Shown piece after piece: positions 46,150 to 53,513 of a DNA stretch of 64,000 nucleotides. Both the position numbers and the translations under genes were made by a program. The notes under the pieces were generated by a model, which did no database searches, was not told the DNA's origin, and was given only the letters and a program-made list of their open reading frames with translations. The stretch is from assembly GCA_029858965.1 (NCBI GenBank), contig JAOUDZ010000016.1, forward strand, positions 1 through 64,000, written 5' to 3'. The stretch's first letter is position 1. Every line of letters starts with the position of its first letter. This DNA is from Cyclobacteriaceae bacterium (GTDB taxonomy: Bacteria > Bacteroidota > Bacteroidia > Cytophagales > Cyclobacteriaceae).

Positions 46150-47037
46150 ATGAAAACTACAACCCTCTTCATGCTGTGCTTCGTTGTTGCGCTTGCTGCT
46201 TCAGGGCAAGAAAAAAAGCGGAAACCTTCTGCCTATAATCAACAGAAGCAGAATAAGGAAGATGAAAAATTCCTTGAGAAGCAATGGTGGCTTGGTTTCA
46301 AGGCCGGTCCAAATCTTTCAAAAGCGCACGTGGTAAAAACATATTCTATCATTGCGCCGACGAATTACGAAGCGAGCACTATTGGAAAAAAATACGATAA
46401 TTTTAATTTAGTGGGCGCCCAGGCAACGATTGAGGTTTCATTCTATTTTAAACGTTTTCTGTTTAGTTTTCAACCCACCTATCAAAACAGCCGATTTGCC
46501 TATTCAAACTCATTTGTCTGGTCCTCTGAAAGTGATCTGACCAACCGTGTCGAGTTGAATTTTGAACAGGAACAGAAACTTGATCATGCCATTCTCCCAC
46601 TAATTATCAAGTATGATATTTATGGCAACAGGCTCAGGCCCTATGTTCAACTTGGCGCGTATTCTGCAATACTAATCAATGCTACCAAATCAGTTACTTC
46701 CTCAGGAATTGACAATGCCGCCGGAGGTGAAAATGTTTTCCAAAATGAACCCATTATTGTTGGTGCAAAGGACTTGTTCGCAAAAAGTTACTGGGGTCTT
46801 CTTGGTGGATTGGGCGTAAATTATAATCTGGGAAATAATGTCCGACTGAACCTGGATATTATGTATAAATACGGAATGAGCAATATCTCATCCACGGAGA
46901 ACCGCTATGGCAGTGATCGTCTTTCAGGTGTTGGCGATGCAATGGATGATCTTACCCTGGATAATCTTTCTGTGTCCATTGGGTGTCTATTCCCTATGCG
47001 GTTCCTCTCCAGTGGTTTCAAAAGTCTAGATCATTAA
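46150..47037 (+). CDS. PorT-like outer-membrane beta-barrel protein
   Basis: A 295-residue exported protein with signal peptide MKTTTLFMLCFVVALAASGQ and a short charged linker (KKRKPSAYNQQKQNKEDEKF). The rest shows alternating amphipathic strands: WWLGFKAGPNLSKAHVV, FNLVGAQATIEVSFYFKRFL, FSFQPTYQNSRFAY, LPLIIKYDIYGNRLRPYVQL, YWGLLGGLGVNYNLGNNVRL and LNLDIMYKYGMSN, closing NLSVSIGCLFP. The layout fits a small outer-membrane beta-barrel of the PorT/OmpW-like group. It lies 15 bases after the DUF1501 gene and probably forms part of the same operon. Confidence 0.85.
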   Translation: MKTTTLFMLCFVVALAASGQEKKRKPSAYNQQKQNKEDEKFLEKQWWLGFKAGPNLSKAHVVKTYSIIAPTNYEASTIGKKYDNFNLVGAQATIEVSFYFKRFLFSFQPTYQNSRFAYSNSFVWSSESDLTNRVELNFEQEQKLDHAILPLIIKYDIYGNRLRPYVQLGAYSAILINATKSVTSSGIDNAAGGENVFQNEPIIVGAKDLFAKSYWGLLGGLGVNYNLGNNVRLNLDIMYKYGMSNISSTENRYGSDRLSGVGDAMDDLTLDNLSVSIGCLFPMRFLSSGFKSLDH

Positions 47038-47047
47038 TTGATTTATC

Positions 47048-48256
47048 ATGTTAAAGCGCATAAATACCATACTTTCGATTGTCTTTGTATTCTCATTGAT
47101 GCTATCCTGTTCCGAAGAATCAAACCCGGAATTTGATATCCAGACATTTACGACGATTTTTGATAATAATAAGTTTGATGCCTCCTTTTTCCCAATTGAA
47201 ATGCGTCAAACCGCAGATGGAGGCTATATCGTTTTAGGCGGAAGGAAGCTTGATGATTCAAACTTCACCGGCATCTACCTGCTGAAAGCTGACAAGTTTG
47301 GGAATTTTGTGAAGGAAATTGAAGTTGAAGAAACGTCGGTAAACCCCGTTGCCAAGCTTACAGAATATCAGACGAAATACTACTTCTTTTGTATGGACCC
47401 ACTTACGCAACAAGCACAAATTGCAAATGTGGATGCTAACCTGGAAGCCGTCACAATAACACCTGTTCAAGGTGGTCTTACGTATCCTGCAGCAGCTTCC
47501 TTCGTTGATAATAGTTTTATCTTATTGGGTTACAACAACGGCGATAAACAGACGGTCATCTCTATTGTAAACCCTGACGGCGGTATTCTTTCCTCAAAGG
47601 GATACAGCATTGGTACCGGGGAGGATATTGAAGAGCCTATCATCAAACATTATATCCGAACAGGAAGACAATACCCGTTTGAAGTCGGGAAAGTCTCAAG
47701 TAATCTGTATTTCTTTAATGGTTTCTTCAATTATACATTTTCGCTTGTCTTCACAGACATGACTTCAGATGATCCTGTTGGTGTAGTCCAGGGCCAACAG
47801 GCCGACGGCGGGTTCAGTGCACTGACTCCCCTTGGGGGAAACAAATTTGCTTCCTCCCGCTTTAATTTCGGTGAAAACTTTCTAATTCCAAACAAAGAAT
47901 TATCGACATCAGGTATCACATCAACTGTCGATCTCGGTGGGTATAGCCTCCCAGAACTAGTACCTAATGCGAACGTTAGAATACTACGCGCCAAAATAGA
48001 TACCGAAAATGTTCTGATCTATGGAAGTGATACAAAGTCAAAACAAATTGGACTACTGTTTTACGAAGAAGCTACCGGAACCTTTATAAGCAGTCGATAC
48101 CTGGGATTTTCCAATCCGTTTGAAATTGCCAGCCTTACCCAGACCTCGGATGAAGGCCTTGCTGTTTGTGGCACCACCTATGTCGCAGGTCGTTTCCCCA
48201 GGATTTGTATCTTCAAACTCTCGAAAGAACAATTGGCCAGCAATTTGAACAAGTAA
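47048..48256 (+). CDS. lipoprotein, beta-propeller-like, of unknown function
   Basis: A 402-residue lipoprotein with lipobox LMLSC (Cys about residue 21). The mature protein begins with repeats resembling delta-60/Kelch-like propellers: QTADGGYIVLGGRKLDDSNF, TGIYLLKADKFGNFVKEIEV and a late QTSDEGLAVCGTTYVAGRFP with RICIFKLS. These GGY-IVLGG/LVKAD-type units are typical of repeated outer-membrane or surface lipoproteins. It is the last gene of the DUF1800-DUF1501-barrel operon (10 bases after the barrel gene). Its function is unknown. Confidence 0.85.
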   Translation: MLKRINTILSIVFVFSLMLSCSEESNPEFDIQTFTTIFDNNKFDASFFPIEMRQTADGGYIVLGGRKLDDSNFTGIYLLKADKFGNFVKEIEVEETSVNPVAKLTEYQTKYYFFCMDPLTQQAQIANVDANLEAVTITPVQGGLTYPAAASFVDNSFILLGYNNGDKQTVISIVNPDGGILSSKGYSIGTGEDIEEPIIKHYIRTGRQYPFEVGKVSSNLYFFNGFFNYTFSLVFTDMTSDDPVGVVQGQQADGGFSALTPLGGNKFASSRFNFGENFLIPNKELSTSGITSTVDLGGYSLPELVPNANVRILRAKIDTENVLIYGSDTKSKQIGLLFYEEATGTFISSRYLGFSNPFEIASLTQTSDEGLAVCGTTYVAGRFPRICIFKLSKEQLASNLNK

Positions 48257-48380
48257 ATCCCAGCTTCAATACACGTTCATCGGTTGCAGCCTTGCATGAC
48301 GGTCGTTCAATAATCCCTGCGCCTATCCACGTCACAGATGTATGATTTTCATACCTTGCCGTGGAAATTCTGAACAGCCT

Positions 48381-49403
48381 ATGACCATACAGGAAAATGT
48401 AGACCTTCAGCCATACAATACGTTCGGGATTAAAGCACATGCAAAATATTTTACAATCCTTCGCTCGGTGGGTGAAGTACCTAAATTATTGGCATCACAT
48501 ATCTTCAAGAATGAAAACCATCTTATTCTTGGAGGAGGGAGCAATCTTCTCTTTACCAAGGATTTCGACGGTCTAGTCGTCAAAATTGAATTTAAGGGAA
48601 TAGAAGTTGTTCAGGAAAGTGAAGATGAAGTGACACTGAAGGTAGGGGCTGGAGAGAACTGGCACGCTTTTGTTATGCATTGTGTTGAACGAAATTGGGG
48701 CGGTGTGGAGAACCTCTCCCTTATACCAGGAACCGTTGGCGCAGCTCCCATGCAGAATATTGGCGCTTATGGGGTAGAAATAAAAAAAATAATTAGCACC
48801 GTCGAGGCCTTTGAAATCAGCACCGGGGAACCCAAGGTTTTTACAAATGCAGCGTGCAACTTTGGATATCGCGAGAGTATTTTTAAACAACATGCCAAAG
48901 ACAAATATCTTATTTCAAGTATCACTTTAACACTGACAAAAAAGAATCATCATTTCGTTACAACGTATGGAGCTATCAAAGAAATTTTGAAAGAAAGAGG
49001 CGTTCAAGAGTTGTCAGTGAAGCAGATAAGTGATGCTGTTATACACATTCGAAAGGAAAAATTACCAGACCCGACTCAGATAGGAAATGCAGGCAGTTTC
49101 TTTAAAAACCCCTCAATAGAAGCTGAATTGCATGATTCTTTGATAAAACTATATCCTTCTATGCCAGCCTACACCGCTGTTGATGCTCAAATAAAAGTTC
49201 CGGCAGCGTGGCTAATTGAGCAATGTGGATGGAAGGGAAAGACATTTGACAACATTGGTGTTCATCAACATCAGGCACTCGTGATCGTGAATTATGGAGG
49301 AGGTGAAGGTGAAAAGATTTGGCAACTTGCGATGAAGATTCGTGATAGTGTGAAAGAAAAATTCGGAATTTTATTGCAACCGGAAGTAAATATTATTCGG
49401 TAA
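48381..49403 (+). CDS. murB: UDP-N-acetylmuramate dehydrogenase
   Basis: A 340-residue flavoenzyme that reduces UDP-GlcNAc-enolpyruvate to UDP-MurNAc. ATG 48381 gives the usual N-terminus TIQENVDLQPYNTFGIKA. FAD-binding motifs are ILGGGSNLLFTKDFDGLVVK and LSLIPGTVGAAPMQNIGAYG, with the conserved tyrosine-arginine region CNFGYRESIFKQ, the proton donor serine in GNAGSFFKNP and the ending GILLQPEVNII. This is the E. coli-type (type I) MurB, recognised by its extended C-terminal domain. It follows the surface operon by 124 bases. Confidence 0.97.
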   Translation: MTIQENVDLQPYNTFGIKAHAKYFTILRSVGEVPKLLASHIFKNENHLILGGGSNLLFTKDFDGLVVKIEFKGIEVVQESEDEVTLKVGAGENWHAFVMHCVERNWGGVENLSLIPGTVGAAPMQNIGAYGVEIKKIISTVEAFEISTGEPKVFTNAACNFGYRESIFKQHAKDKYLISSITLTLTKKNHHFVTTYGAIKEILKERGVQELSVKQISDAVIHIRKEKLPDPTQIGNAGSFFKNPSIEAELHDSLIKLYPSMPAYTAVDAQIKVPAAWLIEQCGWKGKTFDNIGVHQHQALVIVNYGGGEGEKIWQLAMKIRDSVKEKFGILLQPEVNIIR

Positions 49404-49484
49404 TAACGCGCGCCACTTCAACACAAGTGTGCCGATTTCACATGCAATAAAAATATGGTCCATGAAAATATTTTTTCAAAAAAC

Positions 49485-49515
49485 TTTTGCTAATAAAATA
49501 TTTGTTATAACTTTT
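49485..49515 (+). promoter_or_regulatory. candidate promoter of the Lys/Ala micro-gene
   Basis: TTTTG (49485-49489) and TAACTTTT (49508-49515) are spaced by 18 bases, near the Bacteroidota -33/-7 arrangement; the -7 element has one mismatch at its last base. The surrounding DNA is strongly A/T-rich. The predicted start of transcription is about 25 bases before the micro-gene ATG. Confidence 0.4.
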
Positions 49516-49545
49516 CGTATAGTTTAACAAAAAATTAATAACGCT

Positions 49546-49623
49546 ATGGCAAAAAAAGCGAAGAAAGCAGCAAAGAAAGCAGCAAAAAAACCTGCTAAGA
49601 AAGCTGCGAAGAAGAAGAAGTAA
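49546..49623 (+). CDS. 25-residue Lys/Ala-rich (histone H1-like) peptide
   Basis: A short frame with ATG, 25 codons and TAA. The peptide is composed only of Lys and Ala apart from Met1 and one Pro (MAKKAKKAAKKAAKKPAKKA, then AKKKK), as in the C-terminal tail of eukaryotic histone H1 and bacterial Hc1/AlgP-type proteins. It has its own candidate promoter and a strong terminator 29 bases after the stop, so it looks like a complete transcription unit rather than a fragment. The N-terminus of the protein at 49902-50240 has the same repeat. DNA or RNA binding is inferred from composition. Confidence 0.6.
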   Translation: MAKKAKKAAKKAAKKPAKKAAKKKK

Positions 49624-49651
49624 TTAGGCAGAGCCTAAGGAAACTTTTGCG

Positions 49652-49689
49652 AAGGGAAGTAAATTTGATTTACTTCCCTTTCGTTTTTT
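49652..49689 (+). terminator. intrinsic terminator of the Lys/Ala micro-gene
   Basis: Perfect 13-bp inverted repeat AAGGGAAGTAAAT / ATTTACTTCCCTT (49652-49664 and 49668-49680) with a three-base loop, followed by TCGTTTTTT. A smaller 6-bp hairpin (TTAGGC/GCCTAA) sits at the stop codon itself, 49623-49637. Confidence 0.85.
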
Positions 49690-49841
49690 AAGCGATGGCC
49701 ACTTGCATAATTTCAAATAATATGAGGCGATCGGGATCTTTGGGCACTTGAGTACATAGGTTATGCGCACTCCTGCTTAAACTTTAGCTTGAAGCATTCT
49801 TTACCCTTTCATTCGGTTGCATAAATATTCTAAATCATCCG

Positions 49842-49873
49842 CTTGTCTTCCCCAGACAAGGCGTGTAACTTCG
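49842..49873 (+). promoter_or_regulatory. candidate promoter and inverted-repeat operator before the 112-residue protein
   Basis: CTTGTCT and AGACAAG form a perfect 7-bp inverted repeat with a five-base loop (49842-49860). TTG at 49843-49845 and TAACTTCG at 49866-49873 could serve as -33 and -7 elements with a 20-base spacing. The repeat lies just where a repressor would block RNA polymerase. The rest of the 212-base gap from 49690 shows nothing else. Confidence 0.35.
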
Positions 49874-49901
49874 TTTCTTAATTCATTAACGCAAACCCAT
49901 T

Positions 49902-50240
49902 ATGGCAAAAGCAACCCCAAAAACAGTGGCAAAAAAAGCTGCAAAGAAACCAGCCAAGAAGACTGTCTCTGCTTCAAAAGTTAAGTCAGTATCACTTTCA
50001 ATAGAAAAATCCTGCGAAGATGCATTGCAAAACCTCAAAAGCCTTAACCTGGATGCACAACTCCAAGCCGATTTGGAATGGTGCCTGGGAAGCTATAAGG
50101 CTGATAACAATCCGGCCGGACTTTATGAAATGGCGGAAAGAGCCTTGAATGTCTTTACCGTTGCCAAAGAGAAAAAAACAAAAGGCGTTACCGCTAAATT
50201 GATTGGTGATTTGGAAAAGGTCCTTAAAAGCCGTCCGTAG
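49902..50240 (+). CDS. small protein with histone H1-like tail and helical domain
   Basis: A 112-residue protein. Residues 1-28 are Lys/Ala/Pro-rich (MAKATPKTVAKKAAKKPAKK, then TVSASKVK), and residues 30-112 form a predicted helical domain (SCEDALQNLKSLNLDAQLQA, DLEWCLGSYKADNNPAGLYE, MAERALNVFTVAKEK, LIGDLEKVLKSRP). The tail repeats the composition of the 25-residue micro-gene at 49546. A DNA-compacting or nucleoid role is inferred from the tail; the helical domain is not one I can name. Similar small proteins with such tails are known in Bacteroidota as hypothetical proteins. It converges on the dCMP deaminase gene. Confidence 0.85.
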   Translation: MAKATPKTVAKKAAKKPAKKTVSASKVKSVSLSIEKSCEDALQNLKSLNLDAQLQADLEWCLGSYKADNNPAGLYEMAERALNVFTVAKEKKTKGVTAKLIGDLEKVLKSRP

Positions 50241-50322
50241 AAATTAGCTACAGCACAACGGATATCGCACACCCTGCTGATACAATCATTTAGAAAGTTC
50301 CAGGCGCTCATGCATACTAACC

Positions 50323-50805
50323 TTATATCATGTGGGTAACATTTGAAAGCGTTCCCTGATAGCGATCAACCGTTACGCCGAATTTCTGGAGAAAATCGAC
50401 GCCTTCATCAGAAGCAATCCCTTTGAACTCCGCATACGAGTTTAAGTAAATAACCTTTTTAATGCCCATGGAGTAAATTATGCGAGAGCATGCCAGGCAT
50501 GGAGAAAGTGTAATATAGAGCGTCGCGCCGTCTACTGAGGTCTTGTTCTTAACGGCATAGAGGATGGCGTTTTGCTCAGCATGAATGGCAAGAGAACATC
50601 CTCCTTTAGAATCTCGCGGGCAGCCTGTATCAGGCCATTCGACGTCGCAGTTATGCGTTCCGGAAGGCGGACCATTGTACCCTATCGAGATAATGCGTGT
50701 GTCTTTTGCCAGCACAGCGCCTACGTGCCGTTTTATACAATGGGAACGCTTGGCCAGATTAACAGCCAACTCCATGAATATATCATCAAACTCAGGACGA
50801 ATCAT
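50323..50805 (-). CDS. dCMP deaminase family protein
   Basis: A 160-residue zinc deaminase. The active site is complete: His75-Ala-Glu77 in AIHAEQNAI and Cys103/Cys106 in SPCLACSRII, plus the extra zinc-type residues of the dCMP/ComEB class (HNCDVEWPDTGCPRDSKGGC between 51 and 70). It converts dCMP to dUMP, the substrate of ThyA. Length fits dCMP deaminase rather than the smaller cytidine deaminases. The gene is alone and divergent from the DUF2911 operon, with a 90-base shared control region. Confidence 0.95.
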   Translation of the reverse strand: MIRPEFDDIFMELAVNLAKRSHCIKRHVGAVLAKDTRIISIGYNGPPSGTHNCDVEWPDTGCPRDSKGGCSLAIHAEQNAILYAVKNKTSVDGATLYITLSPCLACSRIIYSMGIKKVIYLNSYAEFKGIASDEGVDFLQKFGVTVDRYQGTLSNVTHMI

Positions 50806-50895
50806 GGCGTAAAAATAGGACGCAGAAATCAGAATTCAGCATCGTTGCAGGAAACTAAATCGAGGTTGTATGCTAAATTACTATCTTTATTCGCG

Positions 50896-51435
50896 ATGAA
50901 CTGGAATAAACAAATATTATCTGTGGCGATGTTTTTGATCGCATCAATCATTTCCATTGCACAGGAATCCAAGACAAACCGCGTAAGCCCGGTTGCGATA
51001 ATTTCCGCGCAATACAAGGACGCATACGCCAAAATTACCTATTCGCAGCCCCAGAAGCATGGCCGCGAGATTTTTGGAAAACTTGTCCCCTATGGGCAAG
51101 TCTGGAGAACAGGAGCCAATGAAGCAACTGAAATCACGCTTACGAAGGATATAATGGTAAATGGCACACGCTTAAAAGCCGGAACCTACGCTATATTCAC
51201 TATCCCGGAAAAAGAAAAGTGGACTATTATCTTCAACAATGATGTGGGATTGTGGGGTGCCTACAACTATAATCCGAAGCGAGACGAAATGCGATTTGAA
51301 GTGCCTACAAGTTCGACGTCAGGAGAAGTATATGAATACTTTACAATGCAGTTCGACCAACGAAATGAAGAAGTCGACCTACTCATGATCTGGGACAGGG
51401 TCAAAATATCAGTCCCTATTAGATTTATAAATTGA
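50896..51435 (+). CDS. DUF2911 domain-containing secreted protein (second copy)
   Basis: About 179 residues. ATG 50896 gives the signal peptide MNWNKQILSVAMFLIASIIS ending near IAQ; an open frame extends upstream but overlaps the deaminase gene on the other strand. The DUF2911 core is AKITYSQPQKHGREIFGKLV, PYGQVWRTGANEATEITLTK, AGTYAIFTIPEKEKWTIIFN and WGAYNYNPKRDEM. It is a paralogue of the protein at 3505-4059, clearly similar but not a recent copy. Its stop overlaps the next gene in a TGATG arrangement, suggesting an operon with the following genes. Confidence 0.9.
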   Translation: MNWNKQILSVAMFLIASIISIAQESKTNRVSPVAIISAQYKDAYAKITYSQPQKHGREIFGKLVPYGQVWRTGANEATEITLTKDIMVNGTRLKAGTYAIFTIPEKEKWTIIFNNDVGLWGAYNYNPKRDEMRFEVPTSSTSGEVYEYFTMQFDQRNEEVDLLMIWDRVKISVPIRFIN

Positions 51436-51947
51436 TGTGCATGCAAAAATTAGTATTACTGTTTATTCTTCTCAGTATCAGATGCCTCGGCCAGGACCTC
51501 GCTGAACTCGACAAACGAAATGGTTTTAAGGGCATCAAATTGGATGATCCAATTGATTCTGCTGTTGGAAGCGTGCTCGTAAAGGAATTCAAGGAAAAGG
51601 ATGAGTTTCCTGCCAAGCTTTATGTCATTAAACATCCTGATTACGAAAGAATCGGCGAGGTTAAAATCAGCAAGGTTGAATTAAAAACCTATAAAGATCA
51701 TATTTACGAAATAAAGGTCGTTGCCAGCAAAGACCCTCGATTGATGAAAGCCCTGGAATCACTGTACGGAAAGGCTGAGTACGACTTGAAGAATGATACA
51801 TACTTTTGGAAAACGGATAACATTATCCTCAAGTTCCAGTCGGAAGGAAGAAACAAACTTGGATTACTTTATATATCCTATGGTCTGCACCAGCGCATGA
51901 AGGATGATAAAAGCAAAAAAGTAGACGATATTGCCAATGATTTCTAA
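51435..51947 (+). CDS. small secreted protein of unknown function
   Basis: A 170-residue protein starting at the ATG that shares bases with the upstream TGA. The signal peptide is MCMQKLVLLFILLSIRCLGQ (a second ATG at 51441 is possible). The mature protein is charged and contains GFKGIKLDDPIDSAVGSVLV, VSKVELKTYKDHIYEIKVVA, KALESLYGKAEYDLKNDTYF and NKLGLLYISYGLHQRMKDDK. The pattern of a short repeat with Phe-Lys-Gly-Ile is known in other Bacteroidota secreted hypothetical proteins. No catalytic residues were seen. It is coupled to the DUF2911 gene and followed 13 bases later by the DUF1080 gene. Confidence 0.8.
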   Translation: MCMQKLVLLFILLSIRCLGQDLAELDKRNGFKGIKLDDPIDSAVGSVLVKEFKEKDEFPAKLYVIKHPDYERIGEVKISKVELKTYKDHIYEIKVVASKDPRLMKALESLYGKAEYDLKNDTYFWKTDNIILKFQSEGRNKLGLLYISYGLHQRMKDDKSKKVDDIANDF

Positions 51948-51960
51948 ATCAAAAAACCCT

Positions 51961-52722
51961 ATGAGAAATTCAAGTCCCTTTCTAGCCTTGTCGCTATTAT
52001 CAGCCTTTATCTATACCACTTCGTGTGCACAACATGACGACAAAAAAACATCGGTGTCATCCGAAACCTGGGAGCCGCAACCGCGCATCATTACTCCCGG
52101 AAATAACCCCGGCAATGCTCCTTCAGATGCATTAGTCCTTTTTGATGGAGCAAACCTTGACCAGTGGGTAAGCGTAATAGATGGCAGTGCGCCAAAATGG
52201 ACCATAAAAGATGGAGTCTTTACAGTGGCCCCAGGCACAAAAGACATTGTTACAAAAAAGGAGTTCAACGATTTTCAACTTCATGTTGAATGGCGTTCAC
52301 CTGCAGAAGTGAAAGCAGACAAAACAGGTCAGGACCGCGGTAACAGTGGCATATTCCTGCATGGACAATACGAAGTTCAGGTGCTTGACAGCTATGACAA
52401 CAAAACTTATGTAAATGGTCAGGCAGGCGCCATTTATAAACAGCATATCCCGTTGGTGAATGCGAGTAAGAAACCAGGTGAGTGGCAGGTATATGAAATT
52501 ATTTTTACGGCACCACATTTTAACAAGGAGGGCCGGGTTATTGTACCCGCATACGTGACCGTTATCCACAATGGGGCACTAGCGATAAATCATGCGGCCG
52601 TTTGGGGGTCCACGGAAAATGTTGGTTTTCCGATCTACAAAACTTATGAAAAAGGACCTATCCGTCTTCAGGATCACCAAAGCCTGGTTAGCTATCGAAA
52701 CATATGGATCAGAGACCTGTAA
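51961..52722 (+). CDS. DUF1080 (3-keto-disaccharide hydrolase-like) lipoprotein
   Basis: A 253-residue protein from ATG 51961. A lipobox-like TTSC (Cys about residue 22) ends the signal peptide. The DUF1080 jelly-roll is shown by ALVLFDGANLDQWVSV, WTIKDGVFTVAPGTKDIVTK, FQLHVEWRSPAEVKADKTGQ, RGNSGIFLHGQYEVQVLDSY, GQAGAIYKQHIPLVNASKKP, GEWQVYEIIFTAPHF, VTVIHNGALAINHAAVWGST and GPIRLQDHQSLVSYRNIWIR. Members act on 3-keto-sugars or bind carbohydrate. The lipid anchor implies a periplasmic or outer-membrane location. It probably closes the operon started at 50896. Confidence 0.94.
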   Translation: MRNSSPFLALSLLSAFIYTTSCAQHDDKKTSVSSETWEPQPRIITPGNNPGNAPSDALVLFDGANLDQWVSVIDGSAPKWTIKDGVFTVAPGTKDIVTKKEFNDFQLHVEWRSPAEVKADKTGQDRGNSGIFLHGQYEVQVLDSYDNKTYVNGQAGAIYKQHIPLVNASKKPGEWQVYEIIFTAPHFNKEGRVIVPAYVTVIHNGALAINHAAVWGSTENVGFPIYKTYEKGPIRLQDHQSLVSYRNIWIRDL

Positions 52723-52767
52723 GGTCTCGCAAAAAAAAATAGTAGATATTTCCTTCGTCCTTCGGAA

Positions 52768-53220
52768 ATGAACCAATGCATGCATAAAATGAACAGACTT
52801 CTACTCTTTTTCTTCCTAACACTTACCTTCCTGTATTGTAAGCCAACAAGTAAGGTCAACATCTCTACGACTCTGGAGAATACCAAATGGAAACTCTCGG
52901 AAATGAATGGCATTCCGATCATTACACCAGAAAATACAGAAGACGTGCATTTTGTCTTAACTGCAGAAAAAGGAGAGTATAAAATTCAGGGATTTGCCGG
53001 ATGCAACAGGATTATGGGTGGCTACGAGCGCACCGGAGACCATATAAAGTTCATGCTTGCCTCTACCATGATGATGTGCCAAGGTGAACAAATGGAGATA
53101 GAAGATTTCTTTACCAGAGCCCTGACGGCCACAGATTCCTACAAACTTGACGGAGAAATTCTCACGTTATTTGAACGTGATACATCGCTTGCGGTCTTCA
53201 AAGCCATCAAAATCGAATAA
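52768..53220 (+). CDS. META-domain lipoprotein (HslJ-like)
   Basis: A 150-residue lipoprotein with lipobox FLYC; starts at ATG 52768, 52780 or 52789 are all possible, and the last gives the most compact signal peptide. The META domain is NTKWKLSEMNGIPII, then VHFVLTAEKGEYKIQGFAGC, NRIMGGYERTGDHIKFMLAS, TMMMCQGEQMEIEDFFTRAL and LDGEILTLFERDTSLAVFKA. HslJ-type META proteins are linked to novobiocin resistance and heat stress in E. coli, and to motility in Leishmania; here the role is unknown. It ends directly at the lgt remnant. Confidence 0.92.
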   Translation: MNQCMHKMNRLLLFFFLTLTFLYCKPTSKVNISTTLENTKWKLSEMNGIPIITPENTEDVHFVLTAEKGEYKIQGFAGCNRIMGGYERTGDHIKFMLASTMMMCQGEQMEIEDFFTRALTATDSYKLDGEILTLFERDTSLAVFKAIKIE

Positions 53221-53221
53221 G

Positions 53222-53491
53222 GCCTGTAAAAGAGATAGCATGATTTCTTGAAAGCGTTGTAAGGCATAGTCAAAACAATGAGACGGATCTTCGAAAAAAG
53301 AGAAACACCTTTCCACCCGCAAGCACTACTAATAATGAAAAGGAGAAGTGAATTTACCTGATTGAATGTATGCCTGATTCCTACCATCGCTGCGCCGCCA
53401 TGTACGCCACGCCGACGATCGATCCGAGCGCGATCATAAAGCCATAGCTATATACCGATACCTCATTTGCTTCAATTAGTATTGGATCCAT
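53222..53491 (-). pseudogene. lgt: decayed N-terminal fragment of prolipoprotein diacylglyceryl transferase (lgt)
   Basis: The gap between the META gene and the PepC gene contains, on the minus strand, an lgt start: ATG 53491 encodes MDPILIEANEVSVYSYGFMI and ALGSIVGVAYMAAQR, the usual Lgt N-terminus. The frame then hits a TAG, and the homology goes on in another frame from about 53387 (HTFNQVNSLLLFIISSA), shifts again near 53320 (AGGKVFLFF) and again near 53297 (FEDPSHCFDYALQRF). Lgt normally continues for about 170 more residues, which are absent. At least three frameshifts and truncation make it non-functional. An intact copy must exist elsewhere, since this window has many lipoproteins. 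Confidence 0.7.
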
Positions 53492-53513
53492 GGATTGCAG
53501 ACATTTGCTTCAA

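Noticed and set aside
50572-50895. Upstream extension of the second DUF2911 protein by 108 codons
   Set aside because: It overlaps the dCMP deaminase gene on the other strand and would hide the obvious signal peptide starting at 50896.
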